Source of the DNA: Dietzia sp032248695
GTDB taxonomy: Bacteria; Actinomycetota; Actinomycetes; Mycobacteriales; Mycobacteriaceae
Length of the DNA: 64,000 nucleotides
NCBI RefSeq assembly: GCF_032248695.1
Contig: NZ_JAVHXC010000003.1
Location: 310,001 to 374,000 of the forward strand
Reading direction: 5' to 3'
Shown one piece after another: positions 34,081-43,024 of the stretch; within the stretch, counting starts at the first letter, position 1; each line of letters begins with the position of its first letter. Under the pieces are notes generated by a model. The model was not told the origin of the DNA, searched no databases, and saw only the letters and a program-made list of their open reading frames with translations. Both the position numbers and the translations under genes were made by a program.

Positions 34081-34527
34081 TCGCAGCGTAAGCGCCCCGA
34101 GTCGCGCTGGCTGGCCGACCTACGCGGGCCGAATGGACCAGACCCGCAGCACAACCCGGGCGCAAGTGTGCATTCCGCCAGCGCGGGTCAACGAGGCAGC
34201 GCACCTGGCGGCACTCGCGCTGCCGAAATGCCCACCAGCCCTGTCACCGAGCGATCTCCCAGCACACCCGACCGCAGTCGCGCTGCCGGAATGCTCACCA
34301 GCCCGGGTGGCGGGCATTCCCGCAGCACACCCGGCCGGACTCACGCTGCCGAAATGCCCATTCGCCCCGGCGGCGAACCTGGTCGCAGCGTAAGCGGTCC
34401 GAGTCGCGCTGGCTCCCCGACTTATGCGCGGTGAATGGACCAGACCCGCAGCACAACCCGGCCGAGAGTGTGCATTATGCCAGCGCGGGTCACGGAGGCA
34501 GCGCATCTGGCGGCACTCGCGCTGCCG
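34081..34527. repeat. Intergenic degenerate repeat array between convergent genes
   Basis: Two 145-bp direct repeats (34081-34225 and 34383-34527; about 17 mismatches by my count) flank a tandem array with an exact 63-bp period. The head motif CGCTGCCGRAATGC recurs at 34218, 34281 and 34344, and a related CGCT start at 34407. Units end with CGCAGCACACCCG or CGCAGCGTAAGCG-like tails. An inverted GGGCATTCCCGCAGC at 34313 can pair with GCTGCCGGAATGC at 34282. The whole 33930-34635 gap has no gene I can support. Related sequence is at 55338-55465. Confidence 0.8.
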
Positions 34528-34635
34528 GACTGCTCAGTCGGCCGGGCCGGGCCGCCACTCCGGTCTCGGGCCGACGCCGAGGCTGGGGACGGAGCCGACG
34601 CCGAGGCCGGAGCCACAGCCGACGCCGGGGCCGGG

Positions 34636-34827
34636 TCAGCCGTGCTGCAGGCCGATCGTCAGGGCCTGCGTCACCGGGATGACCGTGAGGAACAGGAACG
34701 CGGCGACCGTCCAGCCGATCCACACCGGCTGACGCCACCCCGCGCGGTAGCCGCCGGCGGCGGTCACCATGCAGATGAATCCGATCAGGATGCACAGGAA
34801 CATCCAGATCATGGCGCTGGTAGTCAT
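34636..34827 (-). CDS. Small two-helix membrane protein
   Basis: 63 residues beginning MTTSAMIWMFLCILIGFICM. Two hydrophobic helices are separated by GGYRAGWRQPVWIG. The ATG at 34827 overlaps the stop of the GT87 gene (ATGA), so it is translationally coupled as the last gene of ponA-GT87-small membrane protein. It may correspond to the small ORF after Rv0051 in mycobacteria, though I cannot verify homology. Possibly an accessory subunit of the glycosyltransferase. Confidence 0.75.
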   Translation of the reverse strand: MTTSAMIWMFLCILIGFICMVTAAGGYRAGWRQPVWIGWTVAAFLFLTVIPVTQALTIGLQHG

Positions 34828-36605
34828 CGGATCGGGTCCTTCGTCTCGGGGTCGGCGGGATCGGCCCCACCGGGGTCTGAGGGGTCGGCTCGGAACTCGA
34901 GCGGCGCGGCCGGCGGGCCCGACTGCTCGGAGGCGGACGCGGCGATCGCCTGGACCGCGGAGTTCGCCTGGGCGGAGGCCGAACGGGCGCCGGCCGAGCG
35001 CGTGCCGGCCGAGCGGACGCCGGCCGAGCGGACGCCGGTCGGCCGCGCGACGGCCCGATCGGCGGCGGGCCGGGTGACCAGGCGCTCCGCGGGATCGGCG
35101 AGCACCCCGGCCAGCGGGTCCGGCCCGTCGGGGCCGCCCTGGTGCGTCATGCGGACCCGGTCGAGGTGCGGCCGGTAGATCTCCGCGATCACCACCGCGC
35201 ACACCGCCACCACGAGCAGATCGCGGACCAGCACCAGCGGGTGGAACAGCTCGGGGCCGATCCCCTTGTTGGCCACCCCGTGGAAGTACGACATGTGCGC
35301 CACCCACAGCAGCGCGTCGAACGCCATCCACGTCAGCAGCAGCCGCGCCCGGGGCACGGCGAGCACCGCGAGCGGCACGAGCCACAGTGAATACTGAGGG
35401 CTCCACACCTTGTTGGTGAGCAGGAAGAACGCCACGATGAGGAACGCCAACTGCGCGATCCTCGGGGTGACGGGCGCGGTCAGTCCGATCGCCAACACGG
35501 CCAGGCAGGCCACCGCGAACAACACCAGCGAGACGGCGTTGAGCGTGGCCGGGGCCTCCCCCGCGGCGCGGCCGGCGTCGAAGCCCTGCCAGCCGGTGAG
35601 CGTCTGGATGACGACGTAGATGCTCTCCGGGTTCGCGGGCCGGTCCGAGTTGAGCCGGAAGAACTCCCGCCACCCGTCGGGGAACGGGATCATGATGGGC
35701 AGGTTGACCGCCAGCCACGCCACCACGGCGGCGACGGCGGCCTTGCCGAGCTCGACGAACCGGCGGCGGCGAAGCGCCACCACCAGCAGCGCGCCGAACA
35801 GGAACAGCGGATACAGCTTGGCGGCCACACCCAGCCCCAGCACGACGCCGGCCCACACCGGGCGGCGGCGGGCCCACAGCAGCAGCGCCACGGAGGCGAA
35901 CATCACGGCCATGAGGTCATAGTTCGTGAAGGCCTGGAAGACGATGAGCGGGCTGGCCGCCATGAGCAGCGTGTCCCAGGGCCTGCGTCCGGCGGACCGG
36001 TAGGTGGCCCACACGGCGACCATCCACATGAACGCCAGCAGCACACACCCCAGGGCGAAGTAGACCACCACCTCGAGCGGCCCGCCCGGGAAGATCTCGT
36101 GCAGGGCCTGGGCGGCCCGCGCGGTGACGTACTGGAACATCCCGGACAACACCGGGTACTCCATGTACCGCACCTCGCCGCCGTCGGCGATCCACGAGTA
36201 CTTGTAGGGCAGCGCGCCCGTGTCCAGTCCCTCCGCCGAGTAGAGCGGCAGCGGGTCCGCGTAGCAGGCCTTGTAGTACTGCCGGCCATCCCAGTTCAGG
36301 CCCGGCTGCGAGCCGTCGGTGGGGTGGGTGGTCTCCAGGCAGGCGGCCTTGGAGAAGAAGCCGAACGCCAGGAAGATCACCGCGAACAGCATGATGACGC
36401 GCAACGGCGTCCAGAAGCGCTGACGGCCGACCACCGCGTGCCGGCCGAGGGGGCCGCCCCATGCCCGGAGCGACTCCGCCCCGGGGCCGTCGCCGGGGCG
36501 GACCCGCTCGTGCGGCCCGAGCGAACGCAGGTCGTCCTCGAGCGGCAGCGGCGCCACGTGGTCGTCGCCCTGCACGCTCACATCCCGGTCAGACCCGCCG
36601 GTCAC
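34824..36605 (-). CDS. GT87-type polyprenyl-phosphate-dependent glycosyltransferase (Rv0051-like)
   Basis: A 593-residue multi-pass membrane protein with about ten transmembrane helices. It looks like a GT-C glycosyltransferase of the GT87/DUF2029 family that uses polyprenyl-phosphate sugars outside the membrane. A conserved acidic first-loop segment (LNWDGRQYYKACY, YMEYPVLSG) follows the first helix. Motifs VVLGLGVAAKLYPLFLFGAL and TNKVWSPQYSLWLVPL are typical. The cytoplasmic C-terminus (about 500-593) is disordered, with Arg-Ser-Ala-Gly repeats (TGVRSAGVRSAGTRSAG). It overlaps ponA by 4 nt, as Rv0051 follows ponA1, linking it to cell-envelope assembly. Confidence 0.85.
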   Translation of the reverse strand: MTGGSDRDVSVQGDDHVAPLPLEDDLRSLGPHERVRPGDGPGAESLRAWGGPLGRHAVVGRQRFWTPLRVIMLFAVIFLAFGFFSKAACLETTHPTDGSQPGLNWDGRQYYKACYADPLPLYSAEGLDTGALPYKYSWIADGGEVRYMEYPVLSGMFQYVTARAAQALHEIFPGGPLEVVVYFALGCVLLAFMWMVAVWATYRSAGRRPWDTLLMAASPLIVFQAFTNYDLMAVMFASVALLLWARRRPVWAGVVLGLGVAAKLYPLFLFGALLVVALRRRRFVELGKAAVAAVVAWLAVNLPIMIPFPDGWREFFRLNSDRPANPESIYVVIQTLTGWQGFDAGRAAGEAPATLNAVSLVLFAVACLAVLAIGLTAPVTPRIAQLAFLIVAFFLLTNKVWSPQYSLWLVPLAVLAVPRARLLLTWMAFDALLWVAHMSYFHGVANKGIGPELFHPLVLVRDLLVVAVCAVVIAEIYRPHLDRVRMTHQGGPDGPDPLAGVLADPAERLVTRPAADRAVARPTGVRSAGVRSAGTRSAGARSASAQANSAVQAIAASASEQSGPPAAPLEFRADPSDPGGADPADPETKDPIR

Positions 36606-38881
36606 GCCCCGCCGCCGTCACCGCCGTCACCGGTCCCGTCGCCACCACCGGCCGTGCCGTCGCCACCGCCTGTGCCGCCGCCGCCGGGAACGGCCGGCTC
36701 GGGCGCGGGCGCGGGCGGGGCCGGCACGGGCGCACCGGCGCCGGGGATGACGATCTCGGGCAGCCCGGGCACCTGGATGGTGAGCGGGCCCGGAGCCTGC
36801 GGGGCGGGCGCCGGCGGCGCGGGCTCGGGGGCGACGCTCGGCTCCGGAGCGGTCTCCGTGGACTCGGTGTCGTCCGTCGTGCCCGCGCCGGTCCCGGTGG
36901 ACTCCCACGCGGAACGCCCGGCCTGGCCGCCGATGTACCCGGGCTGGGGGAACTGCTCCCAGTCGGTGCCGGACAGGGCCCCGTCCATGGCGGACTTCCA
37001 GATGTCGGCGGGCAGGGCGGCGCCGTACATGGTCCCGCCCCAGGCGTTGAGCAACGGCTTGTTGTCGTCGGTGCCCACCCACACGGCGGTCGCGATGGAC
37101 GGGGTGTAGCCGACGAACCAGGCGTCCTTGTTGTACCCGGTGTCGCCGAGCTGGGTGGTGCCGGACTTGGAGGCCGAGGGCCGCCCGCCGGCGAGCGCGT
37201 GCCCATTGGAGTAGGCGGCGATGGGCTCCATGGCGGAGGTGAGGTTGTTGGCGACGTCGGCGTCCACGACCTCCTCGCCCTCGACCTCGGAGTTGTCCAG
37301 CAGGACCTCGCCGTCGGCGGTCTCGACACGCTCGATGAAGTGGGTGGGCCGGTGGACGCCCTCGGCGGCGAAGGTCGCCAGGCCGGTCGCCATGTCGCGG
37401 ACCCGGATGGGGTACTGACCCAGGATGAGGCCGTCGTAGGGGTCCTCGCCCTGCTCGCTCAGCGTCTCCCACGGCAGACCGGGGATCTGCTTGGGGATGC
37501 CAGTGCGGTGCGCGATCTCGCGCACGTCGTTGGCGCCGTTGTCGAGCATCCGCTGCAGGCGGATGAACGAGGTGTTGAGCGACATCAGCAGTGCCTGGGA
37601 GATCGAGCAGGACCCGCAGGACTGGCCGCCGACGTTGGTGACGGTGATGTTGCCCGTGGTGACGGGCGCGGACGAGATCTGGGTGCCGAGGCCGATGCCC
37701 TGCTCGAGCGCCGCGGCGACGCCGAAGATCTTGAACGTCGAGCCGGTCTGAAGCGGGGCGTTGGCGTAGTCCCAGCCCTCGGCCTCCTCACCGCCGTAGT
37801 AACCGATGACGCCGCCGGTGCGCGGGTTGATCGACACGATCGCGGTGCGGTTCTCGGGCCGCTCGCCCTGCATGTTGTTCCGCGCGGCCTCGACCACGGC
37901 GGACTGCGTCTTGGGGTCGATCGTGGTGATGATCTTCAGCCCGCGGGTGTTGAGCATCTGCTCGTCGATCCCGGACTGGGCGAGCTCGGCGAGCACCTGC
38001 CGGCGGATGGGCCCGTTGGTGGGGTCGCCGACGTTCTGCTCGACCGCCTGCGGGTCCTCGACGACCTGCGGGAACACCGCGTTGGCGCGCTGCTGCGCGT
38101 CGAGCGCACCCATGTCGCGCATGCCGTCCATGACGTAGTTCCACCGGCCCTCGGCGGCGGGGCGGTTGTTGAGCGGGTCGAGCGCGGAGGGGGACTGGAT
38201 GACGGCGGCCAGGAGCGCGCCCTCCTCCAGCGTGAGCGCCTCGACGGGCTTGTTGAAGTAGGCGATCGAGGCGGCGGCGATGCCGTAGGCACCGCGGCCG
38301 AAGTAGATGGTGTTGAGGTAGGCCTCGAGGATCTGGTCCTTGGACCACTCCTGCGTCATCTTGGCGGCGATGATGATCTCTTTGGCCTTGCGCTCGTAGG
38401 TGGGGGCGTCACCGACCATCGTGTTCTTGACGTACTGCTGGGTGATGGTGGAGCCGCCGCCCGCGCTGGACTCGCCGGTGATCTGCCCGATCACCGCGCG
38501 GCCGATGCCGGTGGGGTCGTAGCCCTCGTTGGTGTAGAAGGAGCGGTCCTCCGCGGCGATGACCGCGTTGCGGACGTGGACCGGGACCACGTCGAGATCG
38601 ATCAGCCGGCGGTTGCCCTCGGGCGGGACGATGCGGCCGATCATCGTGGTGCCGTCGCTCTGGTAGATCTCCGAGATCTGCTCGGTGCGGACGCTGCCGG
38701 GCTCGGGTACCTCGGTGCGGCTGTAGGTGACCCCGACGACCGTGAGGGGGACGACGAGGAGGACGACGGCGAGGAGGATCACCGTCGTCCAGACCGGGTG
38801 GCGACGAACCCAGCCGGGCCGGTCCGGGCTCTGTCCCCGGCCCTGGTCGGCGGTCCGACGCGTCCTGTCACTCTGCGACAT
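36602..38881 (-). CDS. ponA: Bifunctional penicillin-binding protein (class A, PonA1-like)
   Basis: Polymerises and cross-links peptidoglycan. The 759 residues hold a cytoplasmic tail and transmembrane helix (TVILLAVVLLVVPLTVV, about 32-48). The GT51 glycosyltransferase has EDRSFYTNEG, GGGSTITQQYVKN and YLNTIYFGRGAYGI. The transpeptidase has catalytic SxxK (GSTFKIFG), SLNTSF and KSGTT. After the catalytic domain comes a Pro/Ala/Gly-rich extracellular tail of about 130 residues, similar in kind to mycobacterial PonA1. It is the first gene of the ponA-GT87 operon. Confidence 0.95.
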   Translation of the reverse strand: MSQSDRTRRTADQGRGQSPDRPGWVRRHPVWTTVILLAVVLLVVPLTVVGVTYSRTEVPEPGSVRTEQISEIYQSDGTTMIGRIVPPEGNRRLIDLDVVPVHVRNAVIAAEDRSFYTNEGYDPTGIGRAVIGQITGESSAGGGSTITQQYVKNTMVGDAPTYERKAKEIIIAAKMTQEWSKDQILEAYLNTIYFGRGAYGIAAASIAYFNKPVEALTLEEGALLAAVIQSPSALDPLNNRPAAEGRWNYVMDGMRDMGALDAQQRANAVFPQVVEDPQAVEQNVGDPTNGPIRRQVLAELAQSGIDEQMLNTRGLKIITTIDPKTQSAVVEAARNNMQGERPENRTAIVSINPRTGGVIGYYGGEEAEGWDYANAPLQTGSTFKIFGVAAALEQGIGLGTQISSAPVTTGNITVTNVGGQSCGSCSISQALLMSLNTSFIRLQRMLDNGANDVREIAHRTGIPKQIPGLPWETLSEQGEDPYDGLILGQYPIRVRDMATGLATFAAEGVHRPTHFIERVETADGEVLLDNSEVEGEEVVDADVANNLTSAMEPIAAYSNGHALAGGRPSASKSGTTQLGDTGYNKDAWFVGYTPSIATAVWVGTDDNKPLLNAWGGTMYGAALPADIWKSAMDGALSGTDWEQFPQPGYIGGQAGRSAWESTGTGAGTTDDTESTETAPEPSVAPEPAPPAPAPQAPGPLTIQVPGLPEIVIPGAGAPVPAPPAPAPEPAVPGGGGTGGGDGTAGGGDGTGDGGDGGGA

Positions 38882-39012
38882 CTTCTACCCTCCCCGCGAG
38901 CCGATCCGACCGGCCGGGAAGGCCCCCGACGGCCGTGCTCTGGCGACCATTGTGTACGAAACCGTGGCCGACGCTGTACTCCGGCGTCGTCGACAGGCGT
39001 CGCGCGGGGTCC

Positions 39013-39501
39013 TCAACGGTGGCGGCGGAGCTCTCTCGCCGCCCGTCGCACGCCCTTTCCGGTCCCCGGCGTGAGCCCCACCTCATAGGACTCGACCAGG
39101 TGGTTCCAGGAGCAGCTGCGGCACACCTCCACCACGTGGACGGTGAACTCGTCGTGGGTCAGGGCCAGCTGCTCGATCTCGTCGACACCGCGGGCGGAGC
39201 CCGACGCCGGACCGAGGTCGTCGCCGAACACCCAGGACACCTCGGTCAGGTTCTCCTTGCGGCACACCGGGCAGACCGTCTCCGTGACCACCCCGTGGAA
39301 ACCGGCCGCGCGCAGGAGATAGACGTCGGCGTCGCAGACCTCGCGGAGCGACAGCGCGCCCTCGCGCAGGTCGGCCAGGACGCCGCGGCGGCGCAGCGCG
39401 AAGTCCACCACCCGTCGGCGCCGCAGCGCCGCACGGCCGGTGGGGTCCTCCGGCCCCGGCGGGGGGCCGGGTCGCACGTAGCGGGAGTCGGCCTGGTCCA
39501 C
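39013..39501 (-). CDS. DUF5318-family protein (Rv0049-like)
   Basis: A 162-residue soluble protein of unknown function conserved beside ponA in Mycobacteriales. It has two Cys pairs resembling a zinc ribbon (CPVCRKENLTEVSWVFGDD and CRSCSWNHLVESYEVG), and an N-terminal LRRRRVVDFALRRRGVLADL. It starts at GTG 39501. It is transcribed toward ponA, 131 bp away. Role unknown; neighbourhood suggests the cell envelope. Confidence 0.85.
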   Translation of the reverse strand: MDQADSRYVRPGPPPGPEDPTGRAALRRRRVVDFALRRRGVLADLREGALSLREVCDADVYLLRAAGFHGVVTETVCPVCRKENLTEVSWVFGDDLGPASGSARGVDEIEQLALTHDEFTVHVVEVCRSCSWNHLVESYEVGLTPGTGKGVRRAARELRRHR

Positions 39502-39624
39502 GAGGCCAGCCTACGGCTCCCGCCGGGCCCCCGGGCCGATCCCGGGGGGCGCGGGACGGGGGCCGGGGCGACGAGCGGGCGGGAGCGTCGCGCCGAGAGG
39601 TCGCGCCGATGCCGCGACACGGTA

Positions 39625-39637
39625 TATCGGTCCGATA
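39625..39637 (+). promoter_or_regulatory. Candidate PadR operator
   Basis: A 13-bp perfect dyad, TATCGGTCCGATA, lies 75 bp upstream of the padR-like start, in the divergent gap with the DUF5318 gene. A possible -10 element TACGAT is at about 39651. PadR regulators often bind a dyad in their own promoter, so this would control both padR and ino1. The assignment is inference. Confidence 0.45.
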
Positions 39638-39711
39638 CATCAGCAGGTGTACGATCAGTGACCGTCGCATGACATCCGCAGGCACGACCGACGTGGGAAG
39701 GGGGAGGTGGA

Positions 39712-40263
39712 GTGCTGGAACTGGCCATCCTGGGGCTACTCGACGAGCGGCCGATGCACGGGTACGAGCTGCGCAAGCGGCTGTCCGAGATGCTCGGGAC
39801 GGTCCGGACCGTGTCGTTCGGCTCGCTCTACCCGACCCTGCGACGCCTCACCCAGCAGGGCGACATCGTCGAGGACGCCTCCGCCGCCACCGCCACCAGG
39901 CCGCCCGCCACCGCGCGGCGGGGTCGCAAGACCTACCGCATCACCGCGCGCGGCAAGGAGACCCTGGCGACGCTGCTCGACGAGCCCGGGGCGTCCTCCT
40001 TCAGCGACGACGGCTTCGGCGTCCACCTGGCGTTCTTCGACCGCACCCCGGGCCCCGCGCGGGTCCGGCTGCTCGAGGGCCGACGTCGGGTCCTGGAGGA
40101 ACGACGCGAGGGCCAGCGCGACGCGGCCGCCCGCACCGCCCCCACCGAACTGCGCTACGCCCGGCAGCTCACCCTGCTCGGGCTCGAGACCAGCGAACGC
40201 GAGCTCCGGTGGATCAACGAACTCATCCGGACAGAGAACCCATCACAAGGAGAACCCCAATGA
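39712..40263 (+). CDS. PadR-family transcriptional regulator (Rv0047c-like)
   Basis: A winged-helix regulator of 183 residues from GTG 39712 with a GGGGGAGG ribosome-binding site. The N-terminal HTH ELAILGLLDERPMHGYELRK and wing GSLYPTLRRLTQQGDIVED are typical. A Thr/Pro/Arg-rich loop (near 60-75) precedes KTYRITARGKETL, and a C-terminal helical dimerisation part follows. Its stop overlaps the ino1 start (ATGA). In M. tuberculosis the PadR gene also neighbours ino1, so it likely tunes inositol synthesis. The ligand is unknown. Confidence 0.92.
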   Translation: MLELAILGLLDERPMHGYELRKRLSEMLGTVRTVSFGSLYPTLRRLTQQGDIVEDASAATATRPPATARRGRKTYRITARGKETLATLLDEPGASSFSDDGFGVHLAFFDRTPGPARVRLLEGRRRVLEERREGQRDAAARTAPTELRYARQLTLLGLETSERELRWINELIRTENPSQGEPQ

Positions 40264-41348
40264 CCGACCAGAAGGTGCGCGTCGCGATCGTCGGCGTCGG
40301 CAACTGTGCGTCCTCGCTCGTGCAGGGCGTCGAGTACTACAAGGACGCGGCGGTCGACTCGACCGTCCCCGGCCTCATGCACGTCAAGTTCGGTGACTAC
40401 CACGTGAACGACGTGGAGTTCGTCGCCGCGTTCGACGTCGACGGCAAGAAGGTCGGCATGGACCTCGCCGAGGCGATCACCGCCTCCGAGAACAACACCA
40501 TCACCCTCTGCGAGGTGCCGCCCACCGGCGTCACCGTCCAGCGCGGCCCCACCCTCGACGGCCTGGGCAAGTACTACCGCCAGACCATCGAGGAGTCCGC
40601 CGCCGAGCCCGTCGACGTGGTGCAGGCCCTGCGCGACGCCGAGGTCGACGTCCTCGTCAGCTACCTGCCCGTCGGCTCCGAGGAGGCCGACAAGTTCTAC
40701 GCGCAGTGCGCCATCGACGCCGGCGTCGCCTTCGTCAACGCCCTGCCCGTGTTCATCGCCTCCGACCCCGAGTGGGCCGAGAAGTTCCGCTCCGCCGGCG
40801 TCCCGATCGTCGGCGACGACATCAAGAGCCAGGTCGGCGCCACCATCACCCACCGCGTCATGGCCAAGCTGTTCGAGGACCGCGGCGTCGCGCTCGACCG
40901 CACGTACCAGCTCAACGTCGGCGGCAACATGGACTTCAAGAACATGCTCGAGCGCGACCGCCTGGAGTCCAAGAAGGTCTCCAAGACCCAGGCCGTGACC
41001 TCCAACCTCGAGGGCTCGCTCAAGAACAAGGTCCACGACCGCAACGTCCACATCGGCCCCTCCGACTACGTGGAGTGGCTCGACGACCGCAAGTGGGCGT
41101 ACGTTCGTCTCGAGGGACGCGCGTTCGGTGACGCCCCCATCAACCTCGAGTACAAGCTCGAGGTGTGGGACTCGCCCAACTCGGCGGGCATCATCATCGA
41201 CGCCGTCCGCGCGGCCAAGATCGCCAAGGACCGCGGCATCGGCGGACCCATCCTGCCCGCCTCCGCGTACCTCATGAAGTCGCCGCCGGTCCAGATGGCG
41301 GACGACAAGGCCCGCGCCGAGCTCGAGGCTTTCATCATCGGGGCCTGA
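40260..41348 (+). CDS. ino1: Inositol-3-phosphate synthase
   Basis: An NAD-dependent cyclisation of glucose-6-phosphate to inositol-3-phosphate, feeding phosphatidylinositol, lipomannan and mycothiol. The 362 residues start MTDQKVRVAIVGVGNCASSL (Rossmann). They include SYLPVGSEEADKFYAQ, GDDIKSQVGATITHR, LNVGGNMDFKNML and SPNSAGIIIDAVRAAK, as in actinobacterial Ino1. ATG 40260 has an AAGGAG ribosome-binding site inside the padR end and overlaps its stop. The longer open frame to 39609 is a padR shadow. Confidence 0.95.
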   Translation: MTDQKVRVAIVGVGNCASSLVQGVEYYKDAAVDSTVPGLMHVKFGDYHVNDVEFVAAFDVDGKKVGMDLAEAITASENNTITLCEVPPTGVTVQRGPTLDGLGKYYRQTIEESAAEPVDVVQALRDAEVDVLVSYLPVGSEEADKFYAQCAIDAGVAFVNALPVFIASDPEWAEKFRSAGVPIVGDDIKSQVGATITHRVMAKLFEDRGVALDRTYQLNVGGNMDFKNMLERDRLESKKVSKTQAVTSNLEGSLKNKVHDRNVHIGPSDYVEWLDDRKWAYVRLEGRAFGDAPINLEYKLEVWDSPNSAGIIIDAVRAAKIAKDRGIGGPILPASAYLMKSPPVQMADDKARAELEAFIIGA

Positions 41349-41368
41349 CCAGCACACCAGGGGGATCG

Positions 41369-41944
41369 ATGACCACCACAGCGACGACGCACCGCCCGCA
41401 CACCCCCACGGGACGTCGCCGTGTCCCGGCCGCCCTCGCACTCGCGATGGCGGCCGGGGTCGCACTCTCGGCCTGTTCCGCCGACCCCGACGACGAACCC
41501 ACCACCCCGCCGGCCCCGGTGACGAGCACCTCGTCGTCGTCGACCCCCTCCCCCACCACGCCACCCGCCGACACCGTCACCCCGGCGTCCGCGCCCACCA
41601 CCAGCGCGGTGCCCGCGCCACCCGCGCCCGCGCCGCAGCTGCCCGCCAACGTCGTGGGCTCCGGCGGACCGTGCCAGATGCTCGGCGAGGTCGCCCAGGG
41701 CGAGGACGGATCCGCCCTGTTCTGCACCGAGGACCCGCGCGGCGCCGGACCGCTGTGGCTGCCCCTCGCCGGCTCCGCCCCCGACCCCGGCGAGGGCGGC
41801 GGACTCGCCGACGCCACCGGGCAGCCGCGCCCCGGCGGACCGTGCACGCAGGAGGGCCTGGCCGTCACCGGACTCGGCGGCACCGTCCTGACCTGCCGAC
41901 TCACCGGCGGCGGCGACGTGCCCGGCGGCCTCTACTGGCAGTAG
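41369..41944 (+). CDS. Secreted Pro/Thr-rich putative lipoprotein
   Basis: 191 residues from ATG 41369. The N-terminus RRRVPAALALAMAAGVALSA followed by Cys is a lipoprotein-type signal (ALSAC, a slightly unusual lipobox). A Pro/Thr/Ser stalk of about 60 residues follows. The end has two similar Cys-containing motifs (GSGGPCQMLGEVAQGEDGSA with LFC, and RPGGPCTQEGLAVTG with LTC), an internal duplication of about 50 residues. Function is unknown; it may bind a cell-wall component. It is 20 bp after ino1. Confidence 0.75.
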   Translation: MTTTATTHRPHTPTGRRRVPAALALAMAAGVALSACSADPDDEPTTPPAPVTSTSSSSTPSPTTPPADTVTPASAPTTSAVPAPPAPAPQLPANVVGSGGPCQMLGEVAQGEDGSALFCTEDPRGAGPLWLPLAGSAPDPGEGGGLADATGQPRPGGPCTQEGLAVTGLGGTVLTCRLTGGGDVPGGLYWQ

Positions 41945-42037
41945 GCCCCCGCCGCCGCGGCGCCCATCCGGTTGCAGGCACCCGGCTTCACGGATTGACT
42001 GGGCGGCATCTGTCCCCCCGCTCAACCGGAGGCCCCG

Positions 42038-42706
42038 ATGACCCAGACCCGGTTCGCCCATATCGAGGTCGACGACGGCGTCTACGCGCCGCAGGACGAC
42101 TCCTGGCTGCTCTGCGAGGCCCTCGACGGCAGTGACGTCGTGGAAGGACGGCGGGTCCTCGACATCTGTACAGGCAGCGGGATCCTGGCGATCGAGGCCG
42201 CGCTCAAGGGCGCCCGCGAGGTGGTCGCCTACGACCTCTCCCCCGCCGCGGTGGCCTGCGCCGCCCGCAACGCCGAGCGCGCCGGGGTGGACGTCGACGT
42301 CCGGCTGGGCACCCTCGCCGACGCCCGCTACGCCGGCCCCTTCGACGTGGTGGTGTCCAACCCGCCGTACGTCCCCTCCGAGGCCCCGCTCGAGGGCACC
42401 GGCCCCAACCGCGCGTGGGACGCCGGCGCCAACGGCCGCGTCGTCCTGGACGAACTGTGCGCGCTGGCGCCCGAGCTCCTCGCGCCCGGCGGCACCATGC
42501 TCATCGTGCACTCCGAGTTCTCCGACCCGCCGCAGACCATCAGCAAGATGGAGCAGTTCGGGTTCACCGCGCGCGTCGTCGCCACCCGCACCGTCGACTT
42601 CGGCCCCGTCATGACCTCCTACGCCGAACGCCTCGAGGCCGCCGGCCTGCTCGAGCCCGGGCGCCGCGAGGAGGAGTTGGTGGTGATCCGCGTTGACCGC
42701 AGCTGA
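42038..42706 (+). CDS. HemK2/MTQ2-like protein methyltransferase
   Basis: An SAM-dependent class I methyltransferase of 222 residues. Motif I VLDICTGSGILAIEAA and the amide-methylation motif NPPY (VSNPPYVPSEAP) place it with release-factor glutamine methyltransferases of the short HemK2-like kind, which lack the PrmC N-terminal helical domain. It overlaps the CDGSH gene by 14 nt. The substrate may be a release factor or another protein. Confidence 0.85.
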   Translation: MTQTRFAHIEVDDGVYAPQDDSWLLCEALDGSDVVEGRRVLDICTGSGILAIEAALKGAREVVAYDLSPAAVACAARNAERAGVDVDVRLGTLADARYAGPFDVVVSNPPYVPSEAPLEGTGPNRAWDAGANGRVVLDELCALAPELLAPGGTMLIVHSEFSDPPQTISKMEQFGFTARVVATRTVDFGPVMTSYAERLEAAGLLEPGRREEELVVIRVDRS

Positions 42707-42986
42707 GCGCGGCACGCGCGACACCGGCGGGGCGGCGCGGGGCACCGGCGGGGCGGCGCGGGACGCCCGCGGCACGCGCGACGCCCGTCGCGTGCGGATC
42801 GTCCCGGGCGGGCCCATGCTCGTCGAGGGGCCGGTCGACATGACCACGCCCGACGGGCACCGCGTCTGCTCGGACCGGTTCATGGTGGCCGTGTGCACGT
42901 GCCGGCGGAGCAAGACCTACCCGCTCTGCGACACCAGCCACCGCCGCAAGGTCCGGCCCTCGGACACCGACGACACGCACGGCTGA
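42693..42986 (+). CDS. CDGSH-type iron-sulfur protein
   Basis: A 97-residue protein whose C-terminal half has a 2Fe-2S CDGSH-like motif CTCRRSKTYPLCDTSH, with ligands C-x-C-x9-C-x3-H and Thr in place of Gly (CDTSH). The start is uncertain: a TTG at 42693 gives a Gly/Ala/Arg repeat N-terminus from tandem DNA repeats, while GTG 42792 would begin at the conserved VRIVPGGPMLVEGPVD. It is coupled to the methyltransferase and faces the haem-oxygenase-like gene. Roles in iron or redox handling are inferred. Confidence 0.82.
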   Translation: MTAAERGTRDTGGAARGTGGAARDARGTRDARRVRIVPGGPMLVEGPVDMTTPDGHRVCSDRFMVAVCTCRRSKTYPLCDTSHRRKVRPSDTDDTHG

Positions 42987-43024
42987 CCGCCGGGCCGCGC
43001 CAGCCCGCCGCGCCAGCCCGCCAG

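Noticed and set aside
29919..34154. 1411-codon minus-strand open frame opposite the STAND gene
   Set aside because: It is a GC3-driven shadow: His/Gly/Val/Asp-rich without domains, while the plus strand has Walker and WD40 motifs.
34081..34527. CRISPR-like array
   Set aside because: The period is 63 bp and regular, but units are degenerate throughout, with no invariant repeat, no unique spacers and no cas genes.
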